Positions 52,412 through 60,805 of a DNA stretch of 64,000 bases are shown one piece after another. This DNA comes from Antribacter soli (lineage in GTDB: Bacteria > Actinomycetota > Actinomycetes > Actinomycetales > Cellulomonadaceae), in assembly GCF_021568775.1 (NCBI RefSeq), contig NZ_JAKGSG010000020.1:62001-126000 (forward strand), read 5' to 3'. Under the pieces are notes generated by a model. The model was given only the letters and a program-made list of their open reading frames with translations. It made no database searches and was not told the origin of the DNA. How positions within the stretch are numbered: the stretch's first letter is position 1; the number at the start of each line of letters is the position of its first letter. The position numbers were made by a program, and so were the translations under genes.

Positions 52412-52824
52412 CGCGTCTCCCCCTTCGACCTCGGCTCGCGGTGCTCGCGCACGTTCATCGCGTCGTCCTCCGGCGCCGGCTCGCCCAGGCGCACCACGTC
52501 ACCCGCGATGCGGCCCACGTCGGGCACGAACACGTCGGGGTCGTACTCGGTGCGCTCGGTGCGCCAGTACTCGGCACCGTCGCGGGTGCGCTGCACGATG
52601 CCCTGGTCCACCATGGCACGCCGGAGGCCGACCGGGTCCTGCGCGACCTGCGCCAGCCGGGCGGTGAGCTCGCGCTCCGCGACCGGCTCGAGGAGGTCCG
52701 GGAGCACCTGAGCCGCCAGATAGCGCGTCACCGCGATCTTGTCCCGCCACCGGCGCGGCATGGCCTCCAGGCGGCCGGAGCGCAGGAAGCGGCGCGGGTC
52801 GCCTGCGGCAGGTTCGGTGGTCAC
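52408..52824 (-). CDS. DUF2087-containing protein
   Basis: 138 residues. FLRSGRLEAMPRRWRDKIAV and ELTARLAQVAQDPVGLRRAM show the DUF2087 winged-helix-like module seen in bacterial transcription-associated proteins; the function is not established. It is upstream of, and translationally coupled to, the ybaK-like gene. Confidence 0.82.
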   Translation of the reverse strand: MTTEPAAGDPRRFLRSGRLEAMPRRWRDKIAVTRYLAAQVLPDLLEPVAERELTARLAQVAQDPVGLRRAMVDQGIVQRTRDGAEYWRTERTEYDPDVFVPDVGRIAGDVVRLGEPAPEDDAMNVREHREPRSKGETR

Positions 52825-52853
52825 GGTTCGTCAGGCTAGCCGCAGGCCGCCGC

Positions 52854-54818
52854 TCACGGGAGGGGCGTGTCCGACGGCGTCGGCTCGGGCTCGGGCTCGG
52901 GCTCGGGAGGAACCGCGTCCCCTCCGTCGACCGTCACGGTCTCCTCCTCCTTCGCCGGCGAGGGCTCCGGCGTCGGGTCGCCCGTCGATTCATCCGGCGG
53001 GGTCGTCGTCTGGTCACCGTCGCTGGGCGTCGGCGTCGGCGTCGGCGTCGGGTCGGACGGAGTCGGCGTCGGGGTCGGCTCCTCCGACGGCGTCGGGGAC
53101 GGCGTGGGCGACGGCGTCGGCGTGGGCGTGGGTGTCGGCGTCGGCGTGGGTGTCGGCGTGGGCGTGGGTGTCGGCGTCGACGACGGCTCGCACTTCGGCA
53201 GCGGCTCGGCAGTCTTGGTCGCCGGAGCCGAGCCGTCGGCCGACGGTGTGGGCGACACGGACGGCTGCGGGACCTCGGTCACGCTCGGCTCGCACGTCGG
53301 CGACGGGGCCGGCTGCGGCGGCGTGGGCGACGGCGCCGAGGAGGGGACCGGCAGCGGGTCGGCGGGCCTCGGCGCGACCGGCTTCGAGGCTTCCTCGGCG
53401 TCCTTGTCGGGGCTCGCCGCGCGGGTGTACGGGGTGGGCCAGCGGTCGACGTCGTCCGCGTCGATCGCCCGGTTGGGGATCGCACCGCCGGCGAAGAACT
53501 CGAAGTGCCACGGCTCGGGCTTCGAGCCGCCCTTGCGAGCCCAGGACGGGTTGTCCCAGCCGTAGTCCGGGCCGTTCACGCGCAGCCACGCGTACTCGTC
53601 GGACGCCCCGCCCGCGATGGGGTTGCCCAGGTCGACCGCGAGGCCCCAGCCGTGGTTCGACGTGCCCGGGATCGCCGCGAGGTGACCCTTGGTCCCGCGC
53701 ACCGCGACCTGCTGGTCGTACGAGCGGTACGAGTCGGTGATCGGGATCGAGCGCCCGAACTCCTGCTCGTATGCGACGTTCAGGGCTTCGAGGCGCTCGG
53801 CGGCGTCGCAGCGCAGGCGGTGGAACGACGCGAAGTCGAGGTCGCACAGCACGTCGGCCGGGATGCGGCCGTTGCGGTATCCCGTCGTGGACGCTCCGTA
53901 CAGGCCGACCGACTCCCGCAGCGCGGTGAGCAGGTCCGCCGCGGCCGCTTCGGGAGTGCCTGGCGCCGGGACGATCTCGACGAGCGCGTTCGGCGACCAC
54001 GGGTCGAGCAGCGACGCCACCCGCATCGCCGCGACGACGACGACCTCGAAGCTGACGAGCTCCGTGCCCTCTTCGGCCTCCGCCGACTCTTCCTCGGCCA
54101 CGGCGTGCTGGTCCTCGCCAGGGTCGGCCACACCGACCACGCTCAGGGACGCTTGCTCGGCGTCGGCGTCGGCGTCGGCCCCCGGCTCGGGCTTGGCGCC
54201 GACCTTGCCACCGGCTCCCGGTTCGGCGTCGGCGTCGGCCCCCGGCTCGGCCTCGGCCTCGGGGTCCTCGGCGAGCGCACCGACGTCGGGCCCCCCGACG
54301 AGGAGCCAGCCGGCGCGCGGGCCTTCGACCGGGAGACCCTGGTTGGCCTCGACCAGGCTTGCCTGCTGCGCCTCGTACGTGGCGTAGAGCATGCCGAGCT
54401 CGGCCGCAGCCTGGGCGACCTCCGCATCGACGAAGACTCCCCGCTCGTCGATGAACTGCTGCGCCCGGGTGAGGACCTCGCGGACCTGGGCGGCGGTGAC
54501 ACCCGCGATCGGGCTGATGCCGGACCCCGCGGAGGAGGACTCGTCGATCACGCCGGTGAGGCGGATCTGCACGCTCTGGGCGGCGGCCAGGCCGATCGGC
54601 GACTGCGGTGCGCTCGCGCCCGCGGTCAGGAGCACCGTCGCGGCGACCGTCGCGGCGAGGGCGCTCGAGCCTGCCAGACGAAGCGTGCGCAGGGCGCGGC
54701 TCCGAGCGGCCACGGAGTCCGCGGGCTCCACGGGCGCACCCGGAGGCGCGTCAGGAACGGCGACGGCCGGTCGCTCGTCGACACGGTCGTCGCCGTCATC
54801 GCTCGGACGCGGTTCCAC
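52854..54818 (-). CDS. M15 (VanY/DacB-like) D-Ala-D-Ala carboxypeptidase with long Pro/Thr tail
   Basis: 654 residues from GTG 54818; an in-frame start at 54959 would add 47 residues lacking signal character. About 45 cytoplasmic residues, one signal-anchor helix ([17 protein letters not shown]), a helical, acidic region, then the M15 peptidase. Zinc ligands are in [10 protein letters not shown] (His near 389, Asp near 396) and EPWHFEF (His near 438); SYRSYDQQ precedes them. The C-terminal 180 residues are PT/PS/PE repeats that could span the peptidoglycan. The enzyme trims D-Ala from cell-wall peptides outside the membrane. Confidence 0.87.
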   Translation of the reverse strand: MEPRPSDDGDDRVDERPAVAVPDAPPGAPVEPADSVAARSRALRTLRLAGSSALAATVAATVLLTAGASAPQSPIGLAAAQSVQIRLTGVIDESSSAGSGISPIAGVTAAQVREVLTRAQQFIDERGVFVDAEVAQAAAELGMLYATYEAQQASLVEANQGLPVEGPRAGWLLVGGPDVGALAEDPEAEAEPGADADAEPGAGGKVGAKPEPGADADADAEQASLSVVGVADPGEDQHAVAEEESAEAEEGTELVSFEVVVVAAMRVASLLDPWSPNALVEIVPAPGTPEAAAADLLTALRESVGLYGASTTGYRNGRIPADVLCDLDFASFHRLRCDAAERLEALNVAYEQEFGRSIPITDSYRSYDQQVAVRGTKGHLAAIPGTSNHGWGLAVDLGNPIAGGASDEYAWLRVNGPDYGWDNPSWARKGGSKPEPWHFEFFAGGAIPNRAIDADDVDRWPTPYTRAASPDKDAEEASKPVAPRPADPLPVPSSAPSPTPPQPAPSPTCEPSVTEVPQPSVSPTPSADGSAPATKTAEPLPKCEPSSTPTPTPTPTPTPTPTPTPTPTPSPTPSPTPSEEPTPTPTPSDPTPTPTPTPSDGDQTTTPPDESTGDPTPEPSPAKEEETVTVDGGDAVPPEPEPEPEPTPSDTPLP

Positions 54819-55033
54819 CAGATGAGCCCCCGTCTGTTCGGTGCCGAGATGCCTGCCGAGCGCGCATCCTTGCACACCGACCTGACGCGCGGGTGAAGAC
54901 CCGCTCACTTCAGGGTGCTCGCACGGCAGGCGCCACGCCAGTGTTCCGCCGATAATCACCCCGGTCCGTCCGTTCGCTGCCCAGCGAGGTGGAACGGCCG
55001 CCGGAACAGCCGCTCCACCGCGCCGGCCGCGCG

Positions 55034-56692
55034 TCAGTGCAGCGCGCCCACCCTCTCGCCCGCTGCCGCGACGAGCTCGCCCGACACGACGAGCCGCCTC
55101 ACGGCCTCGATCTCGGGCGTGAGGAACCGGTCCGGCCCCGGGCCTGCGACGACGCCGCGGACGACCCGGAGCACGGCACCGGTTCCCGGGGCGCTGCCGC
55201 GGGCACCGCCGTCGGCCGCGGCGAGCTGTTCAAGCCGCAGGTCGAGCGCCCGGCAGGCGGTGAGCACCTCGATCGCGACCACGCGCGCGAGGCCGTCGAC
55301 CGCCCGCCGCAGCTTGCGTGCGGCGGACCAGCCCATCGACACGTGGTCCTCCTGCATCGCCGACGAGGGGATCGAGTCCACGCTCGCGGGCACTGCGAGC
55401 CGCTTGAGCTCGGAGACGATCCCGGCCGCCGTGTACTGGGCGATCATCAGCCCGGAGTCGACCCCCACCTCGTGCGCCAGGAACGGCGGCAGCCCCTCGT
55501 TGCGCGCCTTGTCGAGGAACCGGTCGGTGCGGCGCTCGGAGATCGACGCGACGTCGGCGACAGCGATCGCAAGGAAGTCGAGCGCGTACCCGACGGGCGC
55601 GCCGTGGAAGTTCCCGCAGGACTCGACGCGCCCGTCGGGGGTCACCACGGGGTTGTCGATGGCCGACGCGAGCTCCCGCTCGGCCACCGCGGTGGCGTGA
55701 GCGAGGGTGTCCCGCGCGGCGCCGTGCACCTGAGGCGCGCAGCGCAGCGAGTAGGCGTCCTGGACGCGGGTGCACACCGGCGAGCCGTCCGGGTACGTCT
55801 CGCGGTGGCTGGCCATGACGGGCGAGCCCGCCAGCAGGGCCCGCAGGTTCGCGGCGGACGCCGCCTGCCCCGGGTGCGGCCGCAGCGCGATCAGGTCCTC
55901 GGCGAACGGCGCGTCCGACCCGAGCAGCGCCTCGACGGAGAGCGCGGCAGCGACGTCGGCGGCGGCGAAGAGTCCACGCAGGTCGTGCAGCGCGAGGACG
56001 AGCATGCCCAGCATGCCGTCGGTTCCGTTGATGAGTGCCAGGCCCTCCTTCTCGCTGAGGATCGCCGGGGCGATGCCGGCCGCGGCCAGGGCCTCGGCCG
56101 CGGGCCTCTTCTGCCCGACGGCGTCCCGCACCTCGCCTTCGCCCGTGGCGGCCAGGGCGACGTGTGCGAGCGGCGCGAGGTCGCCGGAGCAGCCGAGCGA
56201 GCCGTACTCGTAGACCACGGGCGTGAGGCGCGCGTTGAGCAGGTCGGCGTAGACCTGGGCGGTGGCGGGCCGCACGCCGGTCCGGCCCGTGGTCAGGGTG
56301 TTGAGGCGCAGAAGCTGCAGGGCGCGGACCACCTCGGTCTCGACCTCCGGCCCCGAGCCCGCGGCGTGCGAGCGGACGAGGCTGCGCTGCAGGTCGGCGC
56401 GGCGTTCTGCCGGGATGTGGGTCCTGGCGAGGGCACCGAAGCCGGTGGAGATGCCGTAGTGCGGGCGGACGTCGCCGGCGAGCTCGTCGACGACCGCCCG
56501 GCCCGCCGCCATCCGGCGGAGCGCCTCGTCGCTGAGGTGGACGAGGGCGCCGCTGCGGGCGACAGCGACGACCTGCTCGACGGTGAGGGGGTCGCCCGTG
56601 AGGTCCACGCTGCTCGGGGTGAGGGTCGCCCTTGTGTGGCGGTCGCCGTGGGCGAGGTCCGCCGTCGGGCCGAAGGGTGCACTGGTGCTCAT
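55034..56692 (-). CDS. hutH: Histidine ammonia-lyase
   Basis: 552 residues, a usual length. MIO-type lyase: [16 protein letters not shown] holds the residues that cyclise into the electrophilic MIO group, with Cys168-Ser169-Gly170 in place of the commoner Ala-Ser-Gly. The Cys variant also occurs in some actinobacterial HutH, so activity is expected. FCHGAP-like [13 protein letters not shown] and [12 protein letters not shown] are conserved. It converts L-histidine to trans-urocanate. No other hut genes lie in the window. The upstream region has a CACCTGtgtgcCAGGTG inverted repeat (56704-56720). Confidence 0.93.
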   Translation of the reverse strand: MSTSAPFGPTADLAHGDRHTRATLTPSSVDLTGDPLTVEQVVAVARSGALVHLSDEALRRMAAGRAVVDELAGDVRPHYGISTGFGALARTHIPAERRADLQRSLVRSHAAGSGPEVETEVVRALQLLRLNTLTTGRTGVRPATAQVYADLLNARLTPVVYEYGSLGCSGDLAPLAHVALAATGEGEVRDAVGQKRPAAEALAAAGIAPAILSEKEGLALINGTDGMLGMLVLALHDLRGLFAAADVAAALSVEALLGSDAPFAEDLIALRPHPGQAASAANLRALLAGSPVMASHRETYPDGSPVCTRVQDAYSLRCAPQVHGAARDTLAHATAVAERELASAIDNPVVTPDGRVESCGNFHGAPVGYALDFLAIAVADVASISERRTDRFLDKARNEGLPPFLAHEVGVDSGLMIAQYTAAGIVSELKRLAVPASVDSIPSSAMQEDHVSMGWSAARKLRRAVDGLARVVAIEVLTACRALDLRLEQLAAADGGARGSAPGTGAVLRVVRGVVAGPGPDRFLTPEIEAVRRLVVSGELVAAAGERVGALH

Positions 56693-56703
56693 GCGACCAG
56701 TGT

Positions 56704-56720
56704 CACCTGTGTGCCAGGTG
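56704..56720. promoter_or_regulatory. Inverted repeat upstream of hutH
   Basis: CACCTG and CAGGTG with a 5-nt spacer, 12 bp before the hutH ATG. Candidate operator; the regulator is not identified. Confidence 0.35.
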
Positions 56721-56858
56721 GCGTGACCCGGCGAATCTATGGAACGGCCTTTTCAGATTTGCACAGATACTTCACACTAAGCCGGGTAATACGGGCGTGT
56801 CGCAAAAACGCCCGCACGCACGGGCCATCGCGCCCGCGACCCAGGGAGCATCACCAGA

Positions 56859-57146
56859 ATGTCCGAGACCCCCGCCGCACCGCAGTCCAACGAGGTCGTC
56901 GCCGACCCGCAGAGCAACACCCTGTCGATCGTCGGCTTCATCCTCGCGTTCATCGCGCCGGTGATCGGCATCATCCTCAGCGCCATCGCCCTGAAGAAGT
57001 CGGGCGAGGCAGGCTTCGACAACAAGCTCGCCAAGTGGGGCCTGGGCCTGTCGATCGCGTTCACCGTGCTCTACGGCGTCCTCACCGCCATCTGGATCGT
57101 GGCGGCCCTCGCGCTCGCCAGCACGGGCCAGCTCGACACGATGTGA
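56859..57146 (+). CDS. DUF4190-type small membrane protein (paralogue 1)
   Basis: 95 residues. A short soluble tail carries DPQSNTLSIVGFILAF, followed by two membrane helices with the intervening LKKSGEAGFDNKLAKWGL. It matches DUF4190 proteins, common in actinomycetes and of unknown role. The next gene is a paralogue. Confidence 0.82.
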   Translation: MSETPAAPQSNEVVADPQSNTLSIVGFILAFIAPVIGIILSAIALKKSGEAGFDNKLAKWGLGLSIAFTVLYGVLTAIWIVAALALASTGQLDTM

Positions 57147-57270
57147 TCCACCTCGGCGGGCGGGTCGGCTGTACCACTCCGAGTTCGCCCGCCTAGGTCT
57201 GGTCATCCCTATGGGGATACATCACAATATGGCGGAACAAACGGGCCAAACACGAGGAGCACCACTCACC

Positions 57271-57687
57271 ATGACCGCCGAGACCGACACCCAGGCCGCC
57301 GAGAAGCTGTCCGAGGCCGTCACCGAGAACCTCGCCGAGCCCGTCACGGCCGTCGAGGCCACCGCCGAGACCACCGAGGTCGTCGAGGCAACAAAGGCCC
57401 TCGAGACGACCGGGGCGGTCGAGGCCACCGAGGCCGTCGCGATCGAGGAGGAGGACCCGCAGAGCAACGTCTTCTCCATCGTGGGCTTCCTGCTTGCCTA
57501 CATCCCGATCGTGGGCGTGATCGTCAACGTGATCGCGCTGCGGAAGTCGGGCAAGGAAGGCTTCGACCACTGGGTCGCAGGCTGGGCCCTCGGCATCTCC
57601 ATCCTGACGACGCTCGGCACGCTGGCGCTCGTCGGCCTGGGCTTCTGGCTGGGCGTCGAGTCCGCCCAGGCGGGCTTCAGCTTCTGA
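57271..57687 (+). CDS. DUF4190-type small membrane protein (paralogue 2)
   Basis: 138 residues from ATG 57271; GAGGAG lies about 13 bp upstream. A 60-residue Ala/Glu/Thr/Val-rich N terminus precedes DPQSNVFSIVGFLLAY and RKSGKEGFDHWVAGWAL, which match paralogue 1. The long low-complexity tail is new relative to the neighbour. Tandem duplication is likely. Confidence 0.82.
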   Translation: MTAETDTQAAEKLSEAVTENLAEPVTAVEATAETTEVVEATKALETTGAVEATEAVAIEEEDPQSNVFSIVGFLLAYIPIVGVIVNVIALRKSGKEGFDHWVAGWALGISILTTLGTLALVGLGFWLGVESAQAGFSF

Positions 57688-57709
57688 CGGTCGCACCGAC
57701 CGCGAGTCG

Positions 57710-57773
57710 GGGCCTCCGCCCCCTCGTCCGGCCCGCGTCCTCGGACAGCGGCCCGACGGGGAGGCGGGGGCCC
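57710..57773 (+). terminator. Terminator after DUF4190 pair
   Basis: A long GC-rich stem-loop (arms about 57710-57728 and 57755-57773) followed by TTT, 22 bp after the stop. Confidence 0.85.
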
Positions 57774-57848
57774 TTTCTCGTGCCCCGAGCCCTTACTGAG
57801 GCTGCCGCTGTTCCAGAATTTCATCGCAGCACCCCGATGACGCGGGAA

Positions 57849-57881
57849 TTTCATCACCTCGTCATCCGGGCGTCATCGAAC
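57849..57881 (+). promoter_or_regulatory. Three 11-bp direct repeats (PHO-box-like) upstream of secreted nuclease
   Basis: TTTCATCACCT, CGTCATCCGGG and CGTCATCGAAC occupy 57849-57859, 57860-57870 and 57871-57881; each has TCATC at positions 3-7 of an 11-bp period. Streptomyces PhoP boxes are 11-nt direct repeats around a GTTCA-like core, so this spacing is suggestive. A further TTTCATC lies at 57819. Regulation by PhoP is inferred, not shown. Confidence 0.5.
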
Positions 57882-57932
57882 CTGGCCAAAATGGGCAACT
57901 CGGTCAAACTCCATACTTGGAAGGGTTGCCCC

Positions 57933-58592
57933 ATGTCACTGTCCTGGTCATCCGCCATCCCACGGAACGCCGTGCGCGCGCTCGTCGCCGCACTCGCCGC
58001 GTTCCTGCTCGTCGCCCTCGCCGGCACACCGTCCCAGGCGTACCCGCCCGACGTCCCCGGCAAGGCGCAGGTCCAGTCGGAGCTCAACGCGCTCACCGTC
58101 GCCGCCGAGGGGTCGATGACGGGCTACTCGCGCGACCTCTTCCCGCACTGGACCTCGGTGAACGGCTGCAGCACGCGCGAGACCGTCCTCAAGCGCGACG
58201 GCACCAACGTGACCGTCGGGTCCGACTGCTACCCCACCTCGGGCTCCTGGTACAGCCAGTACGACGGCGTCACGCGTACCAGCCCCTCGGACATCTCGAT
58301 CGACCACGTCGTCGCGCTCGCCGAGGCGTGGCGGTCGGGGGCCAGCTCCTGGACCACGTCCAGGCGCCAGGCCTTCGCCAACGACCTCACCGGCCCGCAG
58401 CTCATCGCCGTCACGATCTCGGTCAACTCCTCCAAGGGGGACAAGGACCCGTCCACCTGGAAGCCGCCGCTCACCAGCAAGTGGTGCGCCTACTCGAAGT
58501 TCTGGATCCACACCAAGTACCGCTGGGGCCTGACGCTGCAGCAGTCGGAGAAGACGGCCCTGCAGTCGATGCTCAACGGCTGCAGCTTCTGA
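57933..58592 (+). CDS. Secreted HNH-type nuclease (GmrSD C-terminal/DUF1524 family)
   Basis: 219 residues from ATG 57933 with GGAAGGG upstream; the in-frame start at 57780 runs through the repeats. Signal peptide about 1-36. The nuclease core SIDHVVALAEAWRSG has the Asp124-His125 pair, and FANDLTGPQLIAVTISVNSSKGD supplies Asn150, Asn165 and Lys168, matching the DUF1524 HNH nuclease family. Exported nucleases of this type degrade extracellular DNA or RNA, possibly to recover phosphate. A hairpin closes the gene. Confidence 0.85.
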   Translation: MSLSWSSAIPRNAVRALVAALAAFLLVALAGTPSQAYPPDVPGKAQVQSELNALTVAAEGSMTGYSRDLFPHWTSVNGCSTRETVLKRDGTNVTVGSDCYPTSGSWYSQYDGVTRTSPSDISIDHVVALAEAWRSGASSWTTSRRQAFANDLTGPQLIAVTISVNSSKGDKDPSTWKPPLTSKWCAYSKFWIHTKYRWGLTLQQSEKTALQSMLNGCSF

Positions 58593-58600
58593 CGTCGCTC

Positions 58601-58651
58601 CCGTCGCGGGGCGGAGCGCACGACGAGGGTGCGCGCTCCGCGCCGCGACGG
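58601..58651 (+). terminator. Terminator after secreted nuclease
   Basis: CCGTCGCGG...CGGAGCGC and GCGCTCCG...CCGCGACGG arms around a short loop, 9 bp after the stop. Confidence 0.8.
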
Positions 58652-58726
58652 GGGTCGCGGCAAATTCACTTGCCTGGGCTTGCGACAATGGGGGTTTTGT
58701 CGCCGCCACGGCGCACGGCAGGCGTA

Positions 58727-58757
58727 GAGGCCCGGAATCTTGCGGATTCCGGGCCTC
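58727..58757 (+). terminator. Second Rho-independent-like hairpin
   Basis: GAGGCCCGGAATC and its complement form a 13-bp perfect stem with a 5-nt loop, followed by CTTGCTTTCGTT. It lies in a stretch without a gene (58593-59357). A second small hairpin (GCGACA...TGTCGC, about 58682-58703) precedes it. I see no tRNA or other known RNA between them. A small transcript ending here is possible. Confidence 0.6.
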
Positions 58758-58862
58758 CTTGCTTTCGTTGTGAGGGTCCGACCCAGCGGATTCCCAGCGC
58801 AATCCCTCGCCGAACCGCTTCACGATCACCCCGGAGTTCGAGGCCCGAGGTCGGGCGTGGCG

Positions 58863-59196
58863 TCAGTCAGGGTCGGGACCGGTGTCCAACGACTCGTAGA
58901 CCCTCCCGATGGGCCGTCCGACGTTCTCCTCCCACGCTTATGGCGGGCTGTCCGAGGCCTGGAGCCGGGAGCCGTCGAGGGTGAAGAACCGCAGATCGGC
59001 GTTGAACCGGACGACGTCGTATGCCCTCAGCCCAAGATCGCGCATCCACAGCTCCATCCGCATCTGCCCGTGCTCCGCCTAGTTGATTGACTCCTGCGTG
59101 CGCAGAGCACTCGAGGCGAGCGTCCGGGTCCAGGAAAGGGACTTCTCCCCCCCTCGGCGGACGATCAGCGCCTCTCCGGAACGGAGGTTCCCTGGT
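58863..59196 (-). pseudogene. Decayed gene with in-frame stops, function unknown
   Basis: A protein-like frame runs minus-strand with two in-frame stops at 59079 (TAG) and 58938 (TAA), ending at TGA 58863. Legible pieces are VRRGGEKSLSWTRTLASSAL, then MRMELWMRDLGLRAYDVV, FNADLRFFTLDGSRLQASD, and WEENVGRPIGRVYESLD. No intact start is visible. These pieces read like a small soluble protein of a family I cannot name. It lies in the 765-bp region 58593-59357, which otherwise holds only two hairpins and the 5' leader of the GH12 gene. Confidence 0.55.
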
Positions 59197-59357
59197 AGTC
59201 CTCATGATCGCCGGGCTTCTGGGCATCCCTGTCGTCGGCGGGCTGGGCCGTTGAAGACTTGACGACCTGCGCAGCAACCGTGCAAGGTCTGGCCTGAAGC
59301 CGAGGGCGGCGCGTCCTTCCGGCCCCCTCTTCGCCTCACGAGAGGGAAAGAGACCCC

Positions 59358-60422
59358 GTGGCATCATTCCTGAGCCGCCTGCGTCCCCGGTGGCTCGTGC
59401 CGGTCGTCGTCGGCCTCGCGGTCGTCCTCGGTGGCGCCGCCGCTCTCGCGCCGACCATCTCCGGCAACATCGCGGGCAACGACGCGTCGGTCGATCCCAG
59501 GTTTGACGGCCCCCTGATCAGCTCGTCGCCGGAGGCGAGCGCCAGCGCCAGCGCGTCCGCGACCGCCAGCCCGAGCCCGACCCCGAGCCCCAGCCCCTCG
59601 GACACCGCCGCGGCCGAGGCCGCCGAGGCGGAGGCAGCCGAGGCGGAGGCAGCCGCCGCGGCCGAGGCGGCAGCAGCAGCCGAGGCTCAAGCGGCGGCGG
59701 AGGCGGCCGCGGTGTCCGTGGCCCCGCCGCCCAGCGCAGGAACGCCGGTCGCGCCTCCGGCGCAGGCCGAGGTCTACTCCTCGTGCAACACGTTCGGGGA
59801 GTACACCCAGAGTGACTGGACGATCTACAACAACGTCTGGGGCAACCAGGGCAACAACTCGCAGTGCCTGCACGTCAACAGCATGAACTCGTGGTACGTC
59901 GACTCGACCCAGTCCGGCGGCGGCATCAAGTCGTACCCGAACACCTCGGTCAGGCCGCGGACCCCCCTGTCACAGATGGCGAACGCGGGGTTCACGTACA
60001 ACACTTCGTCAGCCCCCGCCGCCGGCGGAGACTGGTGGAACTGGACGGCGGACGTCTGGTCCACCGGCAACCAGGACGAGGTCATGATCTTCACCAGCTG
60101 GTACCCGAGCGCAAACGGCTGGGGCACGAAGATCGCGAGCAACGTGACGATCGGCGGCATCCTCTACTCGGGGGTCTACCAGGCCGACCCTGGCTGGAAC
60201 GTCCTACAGTTCATCCCCGCCAACCAGAACCATGACGGTCATGTGGACGTCCTGGCGACCTGGCGATGGGCCGCGGACCGAGGCCTCCTGCGCAACACCA
60301 CCTTCGACACGATGCAGTTCGGCCTCGAGATCACCTCGACCAGCGGTCAGCAGAAGAGGTACTCGCTGAACGAATACCACGCCTCGTGGACCAACACGTC
60401 CGGCGGCGGGTCGGGCATCTAG
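59358..60422 (+). CDS. GH12-type endoglucanase with Ala/Glu-rich linker
   Basis: 354 residues, GTG start. An N-terminal membrane/signal segment (WLVPVVVGLAVVLGGAAALA) is followed by Ser/Pro repeats and a 40-residue Ala/Glu-rich helix-forming tract (about 83-120). The rest (about 140-354) resembles GH12: DWTIYNNVWGNQGN with QCL, predicted nucleophile Glu241 in DEVMIFTSWY and acid/base Glu324 in GLEITS. GH12 enzymes are beta-1,4-glucanases or xyloglucanases with a beta-jelly-roll fold. No cleavage site is clear, so it may stay membrane-anchored with the helix tract as a spacer. Confidence 0.8.
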   Translation: MASFLSRLRPRWLVPVVVGLAVVLGGAAALAPTISGNIAGNDASVDPRFDGPLISSSPEASASASASATASPSPTPSPSPSDTAAAEAAEAEAAEAEAAAAAEAAAAAEAQAAAEAAAVSVAPPPSAGTPVAPPAQAEVYSSCNTFGEYTQSDWTIYNNVWGNQGNNSQCLHVNSMNSWYVDSTQSGGGIKSYPNTSVRPRTPLSQMANAGFTYNTSSAPAAGGDWWNWTADVWSTGNQDEVMIFTSWYPSANGWGTKIASNVTIGGILYSGVYQADPGWNVLQFIPANQNHDGHVDVLATWRWAADRGLLRNTTFDTMQFGLEITSTSGQQKRYSLNEYHASWTNTSGGGSGI

Positions 60423-60504
60423 TCCGGCGGCGGTACTGGCGAGCTGCGCGGGACCGGCTCGGGCCGGTGTCTCGAGGTTCCGTCGTCTGATCGGTAGTTC
60501 GTCG

Positions 60505-60534
60505 CGTGATCGGCAGCTCGAACTGCCGATCACG
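60505..60534 (+). terminator. Terminator hairpin after GH12 gene
   Basis: CGTGATCGGCAG-ctcgaa-CTGCCGATCACG, a 12-bp perfect stem about 80 bp after the stop. It immediately precedes a C-rich homopolymer tract. Confidence 0.8.
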
Positions 60535-60609
<75 letters not shown>

Positions 60610-60805
60610 CTACCGATCACGGTTCCCGTCCGGACCGGCGCTGAAGGCGGACGACAGAGGCCGGGCAGAAGCGGGCGGGGGACCGCCGTCAGCCACCGTA
60701 AGGTTGGCGCGTGCTCCTCGTCGGCAGCGGCTCCAGGGCACGGATTGAGAGGCGTCGAGACCCAGCGGAAAAAGGACGAGACCGCCACTTCTAGAATGGG
60801 GGGTT

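Noticed and set aside
58652-58727. tRNA gene before the hairpin at 58727
   Set aside because: There is no T-loop GTTCRA motif and too little space for a cloverleaf.
59210-59357. A riboswitch (for example c-di-AMP type) upstream of the GH12 gene
   Set aside because: I could not identify the conserved motifs of a known class; only short hairpins are visible.
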